Shown piece by piece: positions 16,189-24,291 of a DNA stretch of 53,228 nt (position 1 is its first letter; each line of letters begins with the position of its first letter). Position numbers and translations under genes: made by a program. Location: NCBI GenBank assembly GCA_001465025.1, contig LNDO01000109.1, positions 1 through 53,228 on the forward strand. Direction: 5' to 3'. The notes below the pieces were generated by a model that ran no database searches, was not told the DNA's origin, and worked only from the letters and a program-made list of their open reading frames with translations. This DNA is from Pseudomonas sp. Ga0074129. GTDB taxonomy: Bacteria; Pseudomonadota; Gammaproteobacteria; Pseudomonadales; Pseudomonadaceae.

Positions 16189-17531
16189 ATCGTCGCGTTC
16201 TTGCTTTTACCCTGGCGCTGCTGCCTGCCTTGGCTGGCGCTGCCGAACCATTGAGCCCAGATCAACTGCTGCAACGTATTCGCAGCGAGCGTGCTGCTGA
16301 AGTTAGCGCCATGCAAAGCCGTGAGCAGGCTTTTATTGCCGAGCGTGGCGAGCGTGCTCAGTTGCTGGCCAGTGCGCGCAGTGCCCTGGCTACGCAGAAG
16401 GCTGAAGCTGAACAGCTAAAGGCCGAATTTGATCGTCAGGAAAGCCAGTTGGCCGAACAGGAAAAACTCCTAACCCAGCGGGCGGGTCATCTGGGCGAGT
16501 TGTTCGGCGTCGTCCGTCAGAGCGCCGGCGATGTCGCCGGGCAATGGCAGGACAGTCTGCTCAATGCGCAATTTCCCGAGCGTCTGACTCGCCTTAACAC
16601 GCTTGCTGAAAGCCGCACCCTGCCGTCTGCCGCTGACCTTGATGGCTATTGGATGCTGCTGCTTGAAGACCTCACCGCCAGTGGTCGGGTTGAGCAATTG
16701 CAGTTGCCAGTGGTCGCCGCGGATGGCCAGCGCAGCAACGCAAACGTATTGCGCGTGGGCACTTTCTCCGCCTACAGCGATGACGCCTTTCTCCGCTACG
16801 ACGCCGATGCCGGTGAGTTGCTGGCTCCGCCACGCCAGCCTTCCGGTCTGGGCGACGTGGCCGACTTTCTGAGCAGCACGGCGGCGGTTAGCCAACTGCC
16901 CGTGGACCCGAGCCGTGGCACGTGGCTGGCGCAATTGCAGCGCCAGCCACAGCTGTGGGATCGCGTGCAGCAGGGCGGTCTGGTCGGCTGGGTGATTCTC
17001 GCCTTGGGCGCGTTTGGTTTGCTTTTGGCGTTGTGGCGCATGGTCTACCTGACCCGCGTAGGGCGCAGCGTGAATGCGCAGATGCATGACCTGAGTGCGC
17101 CGCGCGCGGATAACCCGCTAGGGCGGATCATCGGCGTGCTGGGTCCTAAACCGCAGTTGGCGGATCTGGAAACCCTCGAGCTGAGACTCGACGAAGCCAT
17201 TCTGCAGGAGACGCCGCCGTTGGAAAAAGGCCAGGGTCTGCTCAAGTTGCTCAGCGCGGTCGCGCCGCTGCTCGGTCTGCTCGGCACCGTGACTGGCATG
17301 ATCGTCACCTTCCAGGCGATTACCCAGGGCGGTGGTGGCGATTCGCGACTGATGGCTGATGGTATCTCGCAAGCACTGGTCACTACGGTGCAGGGCTTGG
17401 TGGTGGCGATTCCGCTGCTGTTCCTGCACACCCTGCTGGCCAGCCGCAGCAAGAGCCTGATCCAGTTGCTGGAGCAACAAAGCGCCGGTCTGATCGCCTT
17501 GCATCTATCCGGGGCGCCGCGCCGTGACTGA
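16185..17531 (+). CDS. TtpC-like MotA/TolQ/ExbB family protein with periplasmic coiled coil
   Basis: A 448-residue protein: signal peptide (about 1-20), a long coiled coil (about 22-120; LATQKAEAEQLKAEFDRQESQL), a middle periplasmic domain, a first membrane helix at about 264-285 (GGLVGWVILALGAFGLLLALW), and a C-terminal MotA/TolQ/ExbB domain with two helices (SAVAPLLGLLGTVTGMIVTFQA; TVQGLVVAIPLLFLHTLL). This is the architecture of TtpC, the fourth essential part of the Vibrio TonB2 system. It overlaps both neighbours (4 bp and 8 bp). It likely joins the ExbB-ExbD channel and links it to TonB across the periplasm. Confidence 0.83.
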   Translation: MNRRVLAFTLALLPALAGAAEPLSPDQLLQRIRSERAAEVSAMQSREQAFIAERGERAQLLASARSALATQKAEAEQLKAEFDRQESQLAEQEKLLTQRAGHLGELFGVVRQSAGDVAGQWQDSLLNAQFPERLTRLNTLAESRTLPSAADLDGYWMLLLEDLTASGRVEQLQLPVVAADGQRSNANVLRVGTFSAYSDDAFLRYDADAGELLAPPRQPSGLGDVADFLSSTAAVSQLPVDPSRGTWLAQLQRQPQLWDRVQQGGLVGWVILALGAFGLLLALWRMVYLTRVGRSVNAQMHDLSAPRADNPLGRIIGVLGPKPQLADLETLELRLDEAILQETPPLEKGQGLLKLLSAVAPLLGLLGTVTGMIVTFQAITQGGGGDSRLMADGISQALVTTVQGLVVAIPLLFLHTLLASRSKSLIQLLEQQSAGLIALHLSGAPRRD

Positions 17532-18072
17532 TTGGGCGGTGCTGTGGTGGCGCGTGGTCGACAGTGGCCATGCGCTGTTCGATTTTATGAGCGCTGGCGG
17601 CGTGGTGATGTGGGCGCTGGCGGTGTTGTGCGTGGTGTTCTGGACCCTGGTCTTCGAGCGCTTCTGGTACATGCGCCGCGTGTTCCCAGAGTGGGTCAGC
17701 GAGCGTCGCCAGGCCTGGCAGCAAGTGCTCAGCGATGACCCCGGCAACTGGCAGCGTGCCGTACGCAGCGCTTGGTTGGCGCAAGCACAGCAGCGCCTGC
17801 TGGGGCCATTGCGGGTGAGCAAAAGCCTGGTGGCGATGTACCCGCTGCTGGGGTTGTTGGGCACCGTCACTGGCATGGTCGCCGTGTTCGATGTGTTGGC
17901 CATCAGCGGTACCGGCAACCCGCGCGGTATGGCTGCTGGCGTTTGGCAAGCGACCCTGCCGACCATGGCCGGCATGGTGCTGGCAATTACTGGATTGTTC
18001 AGCCTGGCGCGTCTTGAACGTGACGCCCGTCGGGCTTTAGAGCGGCTGGCTGATCAGCTGCGACACGACTGA
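17524..18072 (+). CDS. exbB: ExbB-like proton channel subunit
   Basis: A 182-residue inner-membrane protein of the MotA/TolQ/ExbB family. Three membrane segments are visible: AGGVVMWALAVLCVVFWTLVF, VAMYPLLGLLGTVTGMVAVFDV and LPTMAGMVLAITGLFSLARL. The pore motif GLLGTVTGM is conserved. It is a short ExbB of the TonB2 type. It overlaps the TtpC-like gene by 8 bp and lies 10 bp before exbD. With ExbD it converts the proton gradient into movement of TonB. Confidence 0.87.
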   Translation: MTDWAVLWWRVVDSGHALFDFMSAGGVVMWALAVLCVVFWTLVFERFWYMRRVFPEWVSERRQAWQQVLSDDPGNWQRAVRSAWLAQAQQRLLGPLRVSKSLVAMYPLLGLLGTVTGMVAVFDVLAISGTGNPRGMAAGVWQATLPTMAGMVLAITGLFSLARLERDARRALERLADQLRHD

Positions 18073-18082
18073 GATAACCCCC

Positions 18083-18493
18083 ATGAGAATGCGCCGTCAC
18101 CATCAGCAAGACGAAGACACCGGTATCGACCTGACGCCGATGCTCGACGTGGTCTTTATCATGCTGATCTTCTTTATCGTCACCAGCTCGTTTATCAAAG
18201 AGTCGGGTGTCGACGTGCAGCGGCCTCAGGCAGAAACCGCCAGCCCGCAGGACAAAGGCAACATCCTGATCGCAATTACCGCAGACGGTCAGGTCTGGAT
18301 GGATAAAAAAGTGGTGGATGTACGCAGCGTGCGTGCCCATGTCGAGCGCATGCGTGTCGACCAGCCGGACGGTGCGGTGGTGGTGCAGGCCGATCAAGAT
18401 GCGCGCACCGGTCTGGTGGTGCAGGTGATGGATCAGGCGCGCCTGGCCGGCGTGCAGGATGTGGCCCTGGCCGCCACGGCGGGAGCGCTTTAA
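18083..18493 (+). CDS. exbD: ExbD/TolR-family biopolymer transport protein
   Basis: A 136-residue protein with a short cytoplasmic start, one membrane helix with the essential proton-carrying Asp (DLTPMLDVVFIMLIFFIVTSSF, about residues 14-35), and a periplasmic domain. This is the standard ExbD form. The stop overlaps the tonB start by one base (TAATG). It pairs with the upstream ExbB and the TtpC-like protein. Confidence 0.9.
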   Translation: MRMRRHHQQDEDTGIDLTPMLDVVFIMLIFFIVTSSFIKESGVDVQRPQAETASPQDKGNILIAITADGQVWMDKKVVDVRSVRAHVERMRVDQPDGAVVVQADQDARTGLVVQVMDQARLAGVQDVALAATAGAL

Positions 18494-19179
18494 TGCGTCT
18501 GCCCCTGTCCTTTGCGGCGGCCTGTTTAATGGCGCTGGCGCTGTTCGGCCTGATGCTTTACATGGTCGCGCCGCCCAGCAGCAAGCCCAGCGATGAACCG
18601 CTGACGGTGGCGAACTTTGTCCGTCTGGATGGCGATACCAGCGACACCGCCACGCGCACCCGTCAGCAAGCACCGCAGCCGCCGCAAGCGCAAACGCCAC
18701 AGACGCCAACCCCGCCGACACCGATGACCGCAACGCCAAGCGCTAATCTGCCAGCACTGGACCTGCCTGTGCCGAGCCTGAGCAGTGGTATTGCCGTCAA
18801 CAGTGCGCCGACCCCGAGTTTAAGTGGGCTGGCTGCAGGCGCATCAGCTCCAAGCGTACCTGCGCCCAGTGACGCCGGTGGTGGCCAGCCGGGCGGCCCG
18901 GAAAGTGAAGTGATGCCGCTCAACGATGTCAGCCCGGAATACCCGCGTTATGCCTTGCAGCGTGGTATTGAAGGGCACGTCAAATTGGCCTTCACCATCA
19001 ACCGCGCCGGCTCGGTGGAAAACGTGCGCGTGATTGAAGCCAGCCCGCAAAACGTATTTGAACGTGAAGCCCGTCGTGCCGCCGTGCGCTGGCGTTTTGC
19101 CCCGCGTACCGAAGGTGGGTTGGCTGTTTCGCGTGAAGCGGTGAAAACCCTGTACTTCCGCCTGGAAGGAGCTCGCTGA
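18493..19179 (+). CDS. tonB: TonB energy transducer (TonB2 type)
   Basis: A 228-residue protein with an N-terminal membrane anchor (AACLMALALFGLMLYMV), a Pro/Thr/Gln-rich spacer (QQAPQPPQAQTPQTPTPPT, about 57-80), a low-complexity Ser/Ala stretch and a C-terminal TonB domain (YPRYALQRGIEGHVKLAFTINRAGSVENVRVIEASPQNVFERE ... RWRFAP, about 148-215). It transmits energy to outer-membrane receptors. The proline spacer is shorter than in classical TonB. It starts on the last base of exbD and is followed 1 bp later by the TPR gene. Confidence 0.9.
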   Translation: MRLPLSFAAACLMALALFGLMLYMVAPPSSKPSDEPLTVANFVRLDGDTSDTATRTRQQAPQPPQAQTPQTPTPPTPMTATPSANLPALDLPVPSLSSGIAVNSAPTPSLSGLAAGASAPSVPAPSDAGGGQPGGPESEVMPLNDVSPEYPRYALQRGIEGHVKLAFTINRAGSVENVRVIEASPQNVFEREARRAAVRWRFAPRTEGGLAVSREAVKTLYFRLEGAR

Positions 19180-19180
19180 T

Positions 19181-20278
19181 ATGTATCGCCTGGTTTTACT
19201 GATCGCGCTGTGTGCTGCTGGTGCTGTGCAGGCAGCAGACTTGACGGTTGACCCCGCGGTTTTCCGCGCGCTGGACAGCGCGCAGGCCGCGCAGAAAAAC
19301 GGCGATTATTCGGCCGCCCAGCGTGCGCTCGACAGCGTTACCGGTGCCCCTGGCAGCCTTGAAGAGAGCTTGTTATGGCGCAGTCGGGCGTATCTGGCCT
19401 GGGCGCAGGGGCAGAATGCGCAGGCCATCGCGCTACTCGATAAGGTCATCCAAGGCGGCAAACTGGATGCCGGGTTGCAGGCCGAAGAAAGCCTCAATTT
19501 GGCGCGCCTGAACCTTATCGAACAGCGTTATGCCCGCGTTGTAGCCTTGCTTGCACCCCAGCAGGCCAGTGCTGGCGAAGAGGTGCTGCAGATGCTGGTG
19601 CAGGCCTATCAAGGGCTTGGTCAGCCCGCCAAAGCGCTGCCATTGGCCGAGCGCTATGTGCAGGCCAACCCCCGTGCTGCCGACAGTTGGCTGCAGTTTT
19701 TGGTGGCGATGAATGCTGATCTTAAGCGTTATGCCATGGCCGAACGTTGGCAGCGCCAGTTGCTGGCGCGCCAGCCCAACGAGGTCAAGGGCTGGCGTCA
19801 GCTGGCGGCGCTGCAGCAACTGAGTGGTCAGCACGACAAAGCCCTGGCTACGCTGCGTGCGGCTTACCAGAAAGGCCTGCGCTTCAGCGAAGGCGAGTTG
19901 GATAATCTGGTGCTGCTGGCTGGGTCGGCCGACCAGCCTTGGCAGGGGGCTAAGTTGCTCTCCGGCATGCTGGAGCAAGGGTTGTTGCCACGCACCAGTG
20001 CCCGTGAAGAGCGCTTGGGCCTGCTGTGGTGGCAGGCGCGGGAACGGCAACAGGCCGCGCAGATCTACCGCGAATTAGCCGCGCGCTCGGGCAGTGCCAA
20101 ACATTGGTTGCAGTTGGCGCAGCTGGAGCTGGAACAGGCGCGCTGGCAGGCCGGGCTGGATGCGTTACGTCAGGCCGAGCGTGCCGGTGCCGAGCGCAGC
20201 AAAGTGCGCGCCTGGCGCAACTGGGCAGAAAGCGAGATGAGTTTTCAGCGCGAAAAGCGCGTGGCCAGCGCGGGCTAA
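19181..20278 (+). CDS. TPR-repeat protein of the TonB/TtpC cluster
   Basis: A 365-residue periplasmic protein with a signal peptide (MYRLVLLIALCAAGAVQA) and about eight helical tetratricopeptide-like repeats (for example RALDSAQAAQKNGDYSAAQRAL and LQMLVQAYQGLGQPAKALPLAERYVQANP). It is the last gene of the operon, 1 bp after tonB. TPR proteins of this kind follow TtpC-TonB2 clusters in other gammaproteobacteria; they probably act as scaffolds. Its specific job is unknown. Confidence 0.82.
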   Translation: MYRLVLLIALCAAGAVQAADLTVDPAVFRALDSAQAAQKNGDYSAAQRALDSVTGAPGSLEESLLWRSRAYLAWAQGQNAQAIALLDKVIQGGKLDAGLQAEESLNLARLNLIEQRYARVVALLAPQQASAGEEVLQMLVQAYQGLGQPAKALPLAERYVQANPRAADSWLQFLVAMNADLKRYAMAERWQRQLLARQPNEVKGWRQLAALQQLSGQHDKALATLRAAYQKGLRFSEGELDNLVLLAGSADQPWQGAKLLSGMLEQGLLPRTSAREERLGLLWWQARERQQAAQIYRELAARSGSAKHWLQLAQLELEQARWQAGLDALRQAERAGAERSKVRAWRNWAESEMSFQREKRVASAG

Positions 20279-20311
20279 TCGACTTCCAGCTTGTTGCAGC
20301 CAAGTGGCTTT

Positions 20312-20379
20312 GTAGCCCGGATGCAATCCGGGAAAGGCTGCTTATGCGCTAACGTGCCCCTGGATTTCATCCAGGCTAC
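20312..20379. repeat. REP pair (BIME-like), same family as around the RAYT gene
   Basis: Two hairpins in opposite orientation: GTAGCCCGGATGCAATCCGG at 20312 and CCTGGATTTCATCCAGGCTA at 20359. Each is a palindrome ending in GTAG/CTAC. The same sequence occurs at 49155, 49202 and 49790 beside the REP-associated transposase gene, about 29 kb away, so this is a dispersed member of that family. It lies between the convergent TPR and DUF3299 genes. Confidence 0.85.
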
Positions 20380-20383
20380 GAAA

Positions 20384-20412
20384 GGCCGTTCACCTGTTTT
20401 GGCTGAACGGCT
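20384..20412. terminator. Possible terminator hairpin downstream of the REP pair
   Basis: GGCCGTTCA-CCTGTTTTGG-CTGAACGGC forms an 8-bp stem between convergent genes. There is no good T-tract, so termination is plausible but not certain. Confidence 0.4.
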
Positions 20413-20430
20413 TCGACCTTAAGGCCTTAC

Positions 20431-20964
20431 TCAACTATCCGGCAGCTCATAGGCGTAAATCTTTTGCGCTTCCATCTGGTAGCCGGCTTCGGCCAACTCG
20501 CTGCTGGTCTGTTCGACTTTCATCGGGCCTTCGATCCAGAACGGTTGATACAGCGCATCCAGCATCACGCCGAGTTCACTGGTGACATGCACAATCTGAT
20601 TGGACGGTGGTGGTGGCACGTGGATGCACGCGCCGAAGAAGGGCACCAGCAGAAATTCAGTCACGCGACCTTCGTCAGTCACATCCAACGGGACGATGTA
20701 GCCGGGTAGCTTCACCGATTGGCCATTCAAGGCCTGCACCACTGGGGCGTTGGGCGACTGTTGCATGGCTGCCGGGCCGGACTCGGACAAGGCGTCGGCC
20801 AACTGTGCGAGATCATGGATGGGGGCGGGTTCGACGATCTGCGGCGGCGCGTCAGGTGGAACCATTTCTGACCAGGTCAGCTCGCGCACCTCGCCTGCGA
20901 ACAATGGCAGGCTGAAGGTCAGCAGTAGGGTGGCAAGCAGTGAGCGTTGCATGGGCAGCCTCAT
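20431..20964 (-). CDS. DUF3299 periplasmic protein of the zinc-linked ABC operon
   Basis: A 177-residue secreted protein: signal peptide (MRLPMQRSLLATLLLTFSLPLFA), then a globular domain with LPGYIVPLDVTDEGRVTEFLLVPFFGACIHVPPPPSNQ, which is the DUF3299 signature including the Cys-Ile-His motif. It is the last gene of an operon read leftwards and overlaps the permease gene by 4 bp. In P. aeruginosa the corresponding operon (PA4063-PA4066, from memory) is induced by zinc shortage. The Cys/His motif could bind metal; its biochemical role is unknown. Confidence 0.83.
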   Translation of the reverse strand: MRLPMQRSLLATLLLTFSLPLFAGEVRELTWSEMVPPDAPPQIVEPAPIHDLAQLADALSESGPAAMQQSPNAPVVQALNGQSVKLPGYIVPLDVTDEGRVTEFLLVPFFGACIHVPPPPSNQIVHVTSELGVMLDALYQPFWIEGPMKVEQTSSELAEAGYQMEAQKIYAYELPDS

Positions 20965-22226
20965 AAACGAATCGATAAGCCATCAGCCAGAGATTGGCGG
21001 TATGCCCGCCAGGCCGGTACACAGCCCATCATCAGGGCGGCGCTCAGGATAGCGCCGAGCAGAGTCCACTCATAGCGGCTTGGCATGTTCAACGGCAGGT
21101 ACAGGCCGTAGTTGGCTTGGACGAAGCCTTGCGCGCCAGCAATCCCGACATAAAGCAGCAGCACGCCCAGCAATACGCCCGCCAGGGCCAAGGCGAAGGC
21201 TTCGACAATCAGCAGGCTGGCGATATGCCAGGGGCGGGCGCCCACCGAGCGCAATATGGCCATTTCCCGACGGCGTTCGTTGAGGCTGGTGAGAATCGCC
21301 GTAAGCATGCCGATCAGGCCGGTTAGCACGACGAATAGCGAGACCACAAACAGTGCTTTCTCGGCTGTGCCCATCAGGCTCCAGAGTTCTTGCAGGGCGA
21401 CGCCGGGGAGGATGGCCAGCAACGGCTCGCCGCGAAATTCATTGATTTCACGTTGCAGGCTGAAGGTGGCAATTTTGCTGTTCAGGCCCAATAGCACAGC
21501 CGTAATTTGCGTGGGCTGCAGGTCCATGGCCCGCGCCTGCTCAGCGCTGACCTTGGCAGCGCCGCGCGCGGGCATGCCGTTTTGCCAGTCGACGTGCAGG
21601 GCTTCCATCCCCGCGAGTGAGATGTGCAGGGTGCGGTCCACCGGCGTGCCGGTGCGATCAAGAATGCCCACGACCTTGAACGGTTTGTCGTCATGTTTAA
21701 GCAGGCTGATGGCAGCCACGCCATGGGCCAGCACCAGTTCATCGCCGAGTTTGTAAGCGAGCGCCTGCGCCACTTCCGCGCCGAGCACCACCTCAAAAGG
21801 GTCATCGGCAAAGGCGCGACCGCTGCTCAGCTGCAACTGTTGAGTACGTGAGTAGCGGTAGTGCTCGAAATAGGCGGTGTTGGTGCCCATGACCCGGTAG
21901 CCACGGTGTGAGTCACCGAGCGAAATCGGGATCGCCCATTTCACCTGGCGGTGCTTGGCCAGTTGCTCGTAGCTTTCCCAGCGGATGTTGTTGGTGGCGT
22001 TGCCGATGCGGAACACCGAGTACAGCAGCAAATTGACGCTGCCCGAGCGCGCCCCGACGATCAGGTCGGTGCCGCTGATGGTGTTGGCAAAGCTGGCGCG
22101 CGCTTCGGTGCGCACCCGCTCCACGGCGAGCAGCAGGCAGACAGAAAGGGCAATGGCGAACACGGTCAGCCAGGCGGTGAATCGACGGTTGCCCAGGCTG
22201 GCGAGAGCGAGACGAAGTAGGTACAT
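20961..22226 (-). CDS. ABC transporter permease, FtsX/MacB type
   Basis: A 421-residue inner-membrane protein with the FtsX/MacB layout: an N-terminal helix (FTAWLTVFAIALSVCLLLAV), a large periplasmic domain (about 45-280), and three C-terminal helices (ALFVVSLFVVLTGLIGMLTAIL; AFALALAGVLLGVLLLYVG; WTLLGAILSAALMMGCVPA). The RRREMAILRSVGA coupling motif is present. ATG 22226 follows directly on the ATPase gene (2-bp gap). Such systems act on periplasmic or envelope substrates; here the neighbours point to zinc or metallochaperone handling. Confidence 0.87.
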   Translation of the reverse strand: MYLLRLALASLGNRRFTAWLTVFAIALSVCLLLAVERVRTEARASFANTISGTDLIVGARSGSVNLLLYSVFRIGNATNNIRWESYEQLAKHRQVKWAIPISLGDSHRGYRVMGTNTAYFEHYRYSRTQQLQLSSGRAFADDPFEVVLGAEVAQALAYKLGDELVLAHGVAAISLLKHDDKPFKVVGILDRTGTPVDRTLHISLAGMEALHVDWQNGMPARGAAKVSAEQARAMDLQPTQITAVLLGLNSKIATFSLQREINEFRGEPLLAILPGVALQELWSLMGTAEKALFVVSLFVVLTGLIGMLTAILTSLNERRREMAILRSVGARPWHIASLLIVEAFALALAGVLLGVLLLYVGIAGAQGFVQANYGLYLPLNMPSRYEWTLLGAILSAALMMGCVPAWRAYRQSLADGLSIRL

Positions 22227-22228
22227 CG

Positions 22229-22939
22229 TTAAATCTCCGCCAGTCGGGTGGCTTTGTTGAGTTCGGCCAACGACAGGCTGCGGTCGAACAGGTGCGCCAG
22301 GCTCTGGTCGTGGCTGACAAACAACAAGCTGGAACCGGCCGCACGGCATTCGGCGAACAGCAGCTCAAGAAAGGCTTCGCGGGCGTCGGCATCCAGTGCG
22401 GAGGTGGGTTCGTCCGCGATTACCAACTCCGGCTGGCCGATCAGCGCGCGGGCGGCCGCCACCCGTTGCTGCTGACCGATGGACAGTTCGCCTGCACGGC
22501 GCTGCAGCAGTTCTGCTTGCTGCAAGCCCAGGTGGGCGAGCAGGGCGCGGGTGGCTTCGGCTACGCTGCCGTGTCGCTGCACTGCACGGCTGGCGCGCAG
22601 CTTTGAGAAGTGACAGGGCAGCTCGACGTTCTCGCGTACTGAAAGAAACGGCAGCAGGTTGAACTGCTGAAAAACATAGCCGGTGTGATCGACGCGAAAG
22701 CGGTCACGTGCGCCGGCACTCAACTGGCTTAAATCCTGCCCCAGCAATTCGATACGGCCGCGGTCAGGCTTTTGTACGCCGCCGAGCAGGCCGAGCAGAG
22801 TGGTCTTGCCGCTGCCGCTCGGGCCTTTGAGGAATAGGCTTTCGCCGCGTTGCAGGGTGAAGGCGTCAATGTCCAGCAACTCGGGATGGCCGGGCCAGGC
22901 AAAGCCGAGGTTGGACAGTTGGATCAGGGCTGAACTCAT
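22229..22939 (-). CDS. ABC transporter ATP-binding protein (LolD/MacB type)
   Basis: A 236-residue ATPase with Walker A GPSGSGKTT (about 39-47), Q-loop (VFQQFNLLPFLSVREN), signature LSIGQQQR (a variant of LSGGQ), Walker B LVIADEPTSALD and the switch His in FVSHD. It pairs with the FtsX-type permease 2 bp downstream. It is separated from the upstream ZrgA-like gene by a repeat of about 100 bp, yet all four genes point the same way and are likely one unit. Confidence 0.9.
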   Translation of the reverse strand: MSSALIQLSNLGFAWPGHPELLDIDAFTLQRGESLFLKGPSGSGKTTLLGLLGGVQKPDRGRIELLGQDLSQLSAGARDRFRVDHTGYVFQQFNLLPFLSVRENVELPCHFSKLRASRAVQRHGSVAEATRALLAHLGLQQAELLQRRAGELSIGQQQRVAAARALIGQPELVIADEPTSALDADAREAFLELLFAECRAAGSSLLFVSHDQSLAHLFDRSLSLAELNKATRLAEI

Positions 22940-22957
22940 GGGGAAACTCGTTTGTGG

Positions 22958-23060
22958 CGTAGGGTGGTGTGGCGCACCTAACTGATGCGCCTTTTATCCA
23001 CCGCAAAACTGCAAGGGTGGATGGGTGAAGCGTCGGCTGCGCGCCCCGAGCCACCCTACG
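22958..23060. repeat. Palindromic repeat bounded by CGTAGGGTGG / CCACCCTACG
   Basis: An imperfect palindrome about 103 bp long: CGTAGGGTGG at 22958-22967 and its exact complement CCACCCTACG at 23051-23060, with inner segments GGTGTGGCGCACC, GATGCGCC and GGTGGATGGGTGAAGCG. Elements with these ends are, as far as I know, scattered in Pseudomonas genomes. It sits inside the zinc-linked operon between the ZrgA-like and ATPase genes and could alter transcript stability or processing. Confidence 0.65.
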
Positions 23061-23073
23061 TTAAATCAGTAAA

Positions 23074-23682
23074 TCAGAAGCTCAGGGTCGGCTGAGCGGG
23101 CGTCAACTCTAGCCCTTGCTGGCCATTGGGGCCGATCAGTTGTACCTGAATTTTCTCGGTGCTGGGGAAGCGCTTGAACAGTTCAGCCAGGTCAAGTTGT
23201 TTCAAATCGTCAGGCTGTTGGCATTCCAGCATGTAGTGGGCCTCAATGTCGCTGTGTTCGCCGTCGTGGGCTTTCTTGTGGTCGTGGTCATGGTCGTGCT
23301 TTTCGGCAGGCGCTGAGGCGCTGAACAGCGGGCTTTCCAGTGATTTCTTAGTCAGCGCGCAGTCCCCCGTGGTGAGCCCAAAGAGTGCGTGCGGCTTTTC
23401 CAGTTCGCTGCGCGCAGCGCTGACCTTGGCTTTGTCGGCGTCACTCTTGGCGGCATGCTCGAAGCCGACCAGGTTCATGGCTGGGCTGTCCAGTTGCAGC
23501 TCCAACGCCTTGCCATCGAGTACAACGTTGAGCTGGGCAGCGCCGTGTTCATGGGCATCCAGGCTGCCGTGTTCGGCATGGTCGTGCTCGTGGTGATGGT
23601 CTTTGTGTTCGTGTTCGTTCGCGGTAACAGGGCTGGTCAGGGGCAGCAGAGCAAACGGCAGGGCAAGGAGCAGGCGGCGCAT
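23074..23682 (-). CDS. ZrgA-like (DUF2796) His-rich zinc uptake protein
   Basis: A 202-residue secreted protein with a signal peptide (MRRLLLALPFALLPLTSPVTA) followed by two histidine clusters that would bind zinc: HEHKDHHHEHDHAEHG at about 24-39 and KHDHDHDHKKAHDGEH at about 130-146. The rest matches DUF2796 (EHGAAQLNVVLDGKALELQL ... FKRFPSTEKIQVQLIGPNGQQG). ZrgA of Vibrio takes part in zinc acquisition. The frame extends upstream, but ATG 23682 with GGAGATCACC and a signal peptide is the clear start. A Zur-like palindrome lies 25-48 bp upstream. Confidence 0.87.
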   Translation of the reverse strand: MRRLLLALPFALLPLTSPVTANEHEHKDHHHEHDHAEHGSLDAHEHGAAQLNVVLDGKALELQLDSPAMNLVGFEHAAKSDADKAKVSAARSELEKPHALFGLTTGDCALTKKSLESPLFSASAPAEKHDHDHDHKKAHDGEHSDIEAHYMLECQQPDDLKQLDLAELFKRFPSTEKIQVQLIGPNGQQGLELTPAQPTLSF

Positions 23683-23706
23683 GGTGATCTCCGGGGCTGG
23701 AAAAGT

Positions 23707-23730
23707 AGTCGTTACGTTATAACAATTTTC
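23707..23730 (-). promoter_or_regulatory. Candidate Zur operator before the ZrgA-like gene
   Basis: The plus strand reads GTTACGTTATAACAATTTTC; the core GTTA-N5-TAAC with a central TTATAA resembles the Zur box of gammaproteobacteria (GTTATA-N-TATAAC). It lies just upstream of a His-rich zinc protein gene, and the equivalent P. aeruginosa operon is known to respond to zinc through Zur. Binding is inferred. Confidence 0.5.
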
Positions 23731-23809
23731 GGCTGTGCAAGGCCAGCCTTGCTTGGCGCGCATGCGTGCTCGTGGGAGCATGGGTGCTGTTTTACGTGAG
23801 GATGATCAG

Positions 23810-24166
23810 ATGGTGCGAATTCGGGGGCAAATCGGTGACTGGCCGGTGGATTTGACGGTTGAGCTGGATGCGCAGGATTGGGCGCAACTCGCTCAGCATG
23901 TGCGCGCCGAAGCGCTGCCCGCGACAGCCGTTGAGCCCCCCAAACCGGCCGATGCGCCGGCGGCCAGTGACGCACTGTGGCAAACCACGTTGCAGTTGGT
24001 GCGCCAAGCCGGACAGGTGGAAGGGCCACAGTTGCTCGCCCAACTGGCCGGGCTAGCTGGTAGCGAAGCCGCAGGTAAACGCCTGCTGGTGCGCCTGCGG
24101 CATTGCGCGCAGGTGCGCATGGAGGCGGGCGTGGATGCGCCGATTTATCACTGGGTTGTTCAATAA
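23810..24166 (+). CDS. Conserved hypothetical protein, 118 aa
   Basis: A soluble 118-residue protein, MVRIRGQIGDWPVDLTVELDAQDWAQL at the start and HCAQVRMEAGVDAPIYHWVV at the end, with no membrane segment or signal peptide. I do not recognise a domain. ATG 23810 follows GTGAGGATGATC; longer frames from 23735 have worse signals and overlap the Zur-like site. It is divergent from the zinc operon and convergent with cnoX. A protein of this kind occupies the same position in P. aeruginosa (PA4062, from memory), which supports it being real. Confidence 0.7.
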   Translation: MVRIRGQIGDWPVDLTVELDAQDWAQLAQHVRAEALPATAVEPPKPADAPAASDALWQTTLQLVRQAGQVEGPQLLAQLAGLAGSEAAGKRLLVRLRHCAQVRMEAGVDAPIYHWVVQ

Positions 24167-24210
24167 GTGCCAACGCGGCGCAGAGGCAAGTGATCGATCA
24201 TTTGACCTGT

Positions 24211-24282
24211 CGCGGCTAAAGCGAAGTACCGCCAGCCCCTTCCACGGGGCGAGCAGCACCCGTGGGAGGGGCTTTAGCCGCA
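24211..24282. repeat. Palindromic REP-like element, GGGAGGGGCTTTAGCCGCG family
   Basis: CGCGGCTAAAGC at 24211-24222 faces GTGGGAGGGGCTTTAGCCGC at 24262-24281, and CCCCTTCCACGGGGCGAGCA-style inner arms pair with CCCGTGGGAGGGGC. The same core appears as an inverted pair at 42102-42200. It lies between the convergent genes 23810 and cnoX and may double as a transcription end. Confidence 0.75.
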
Positions 24283-24291
24283 GGGAGTTGC

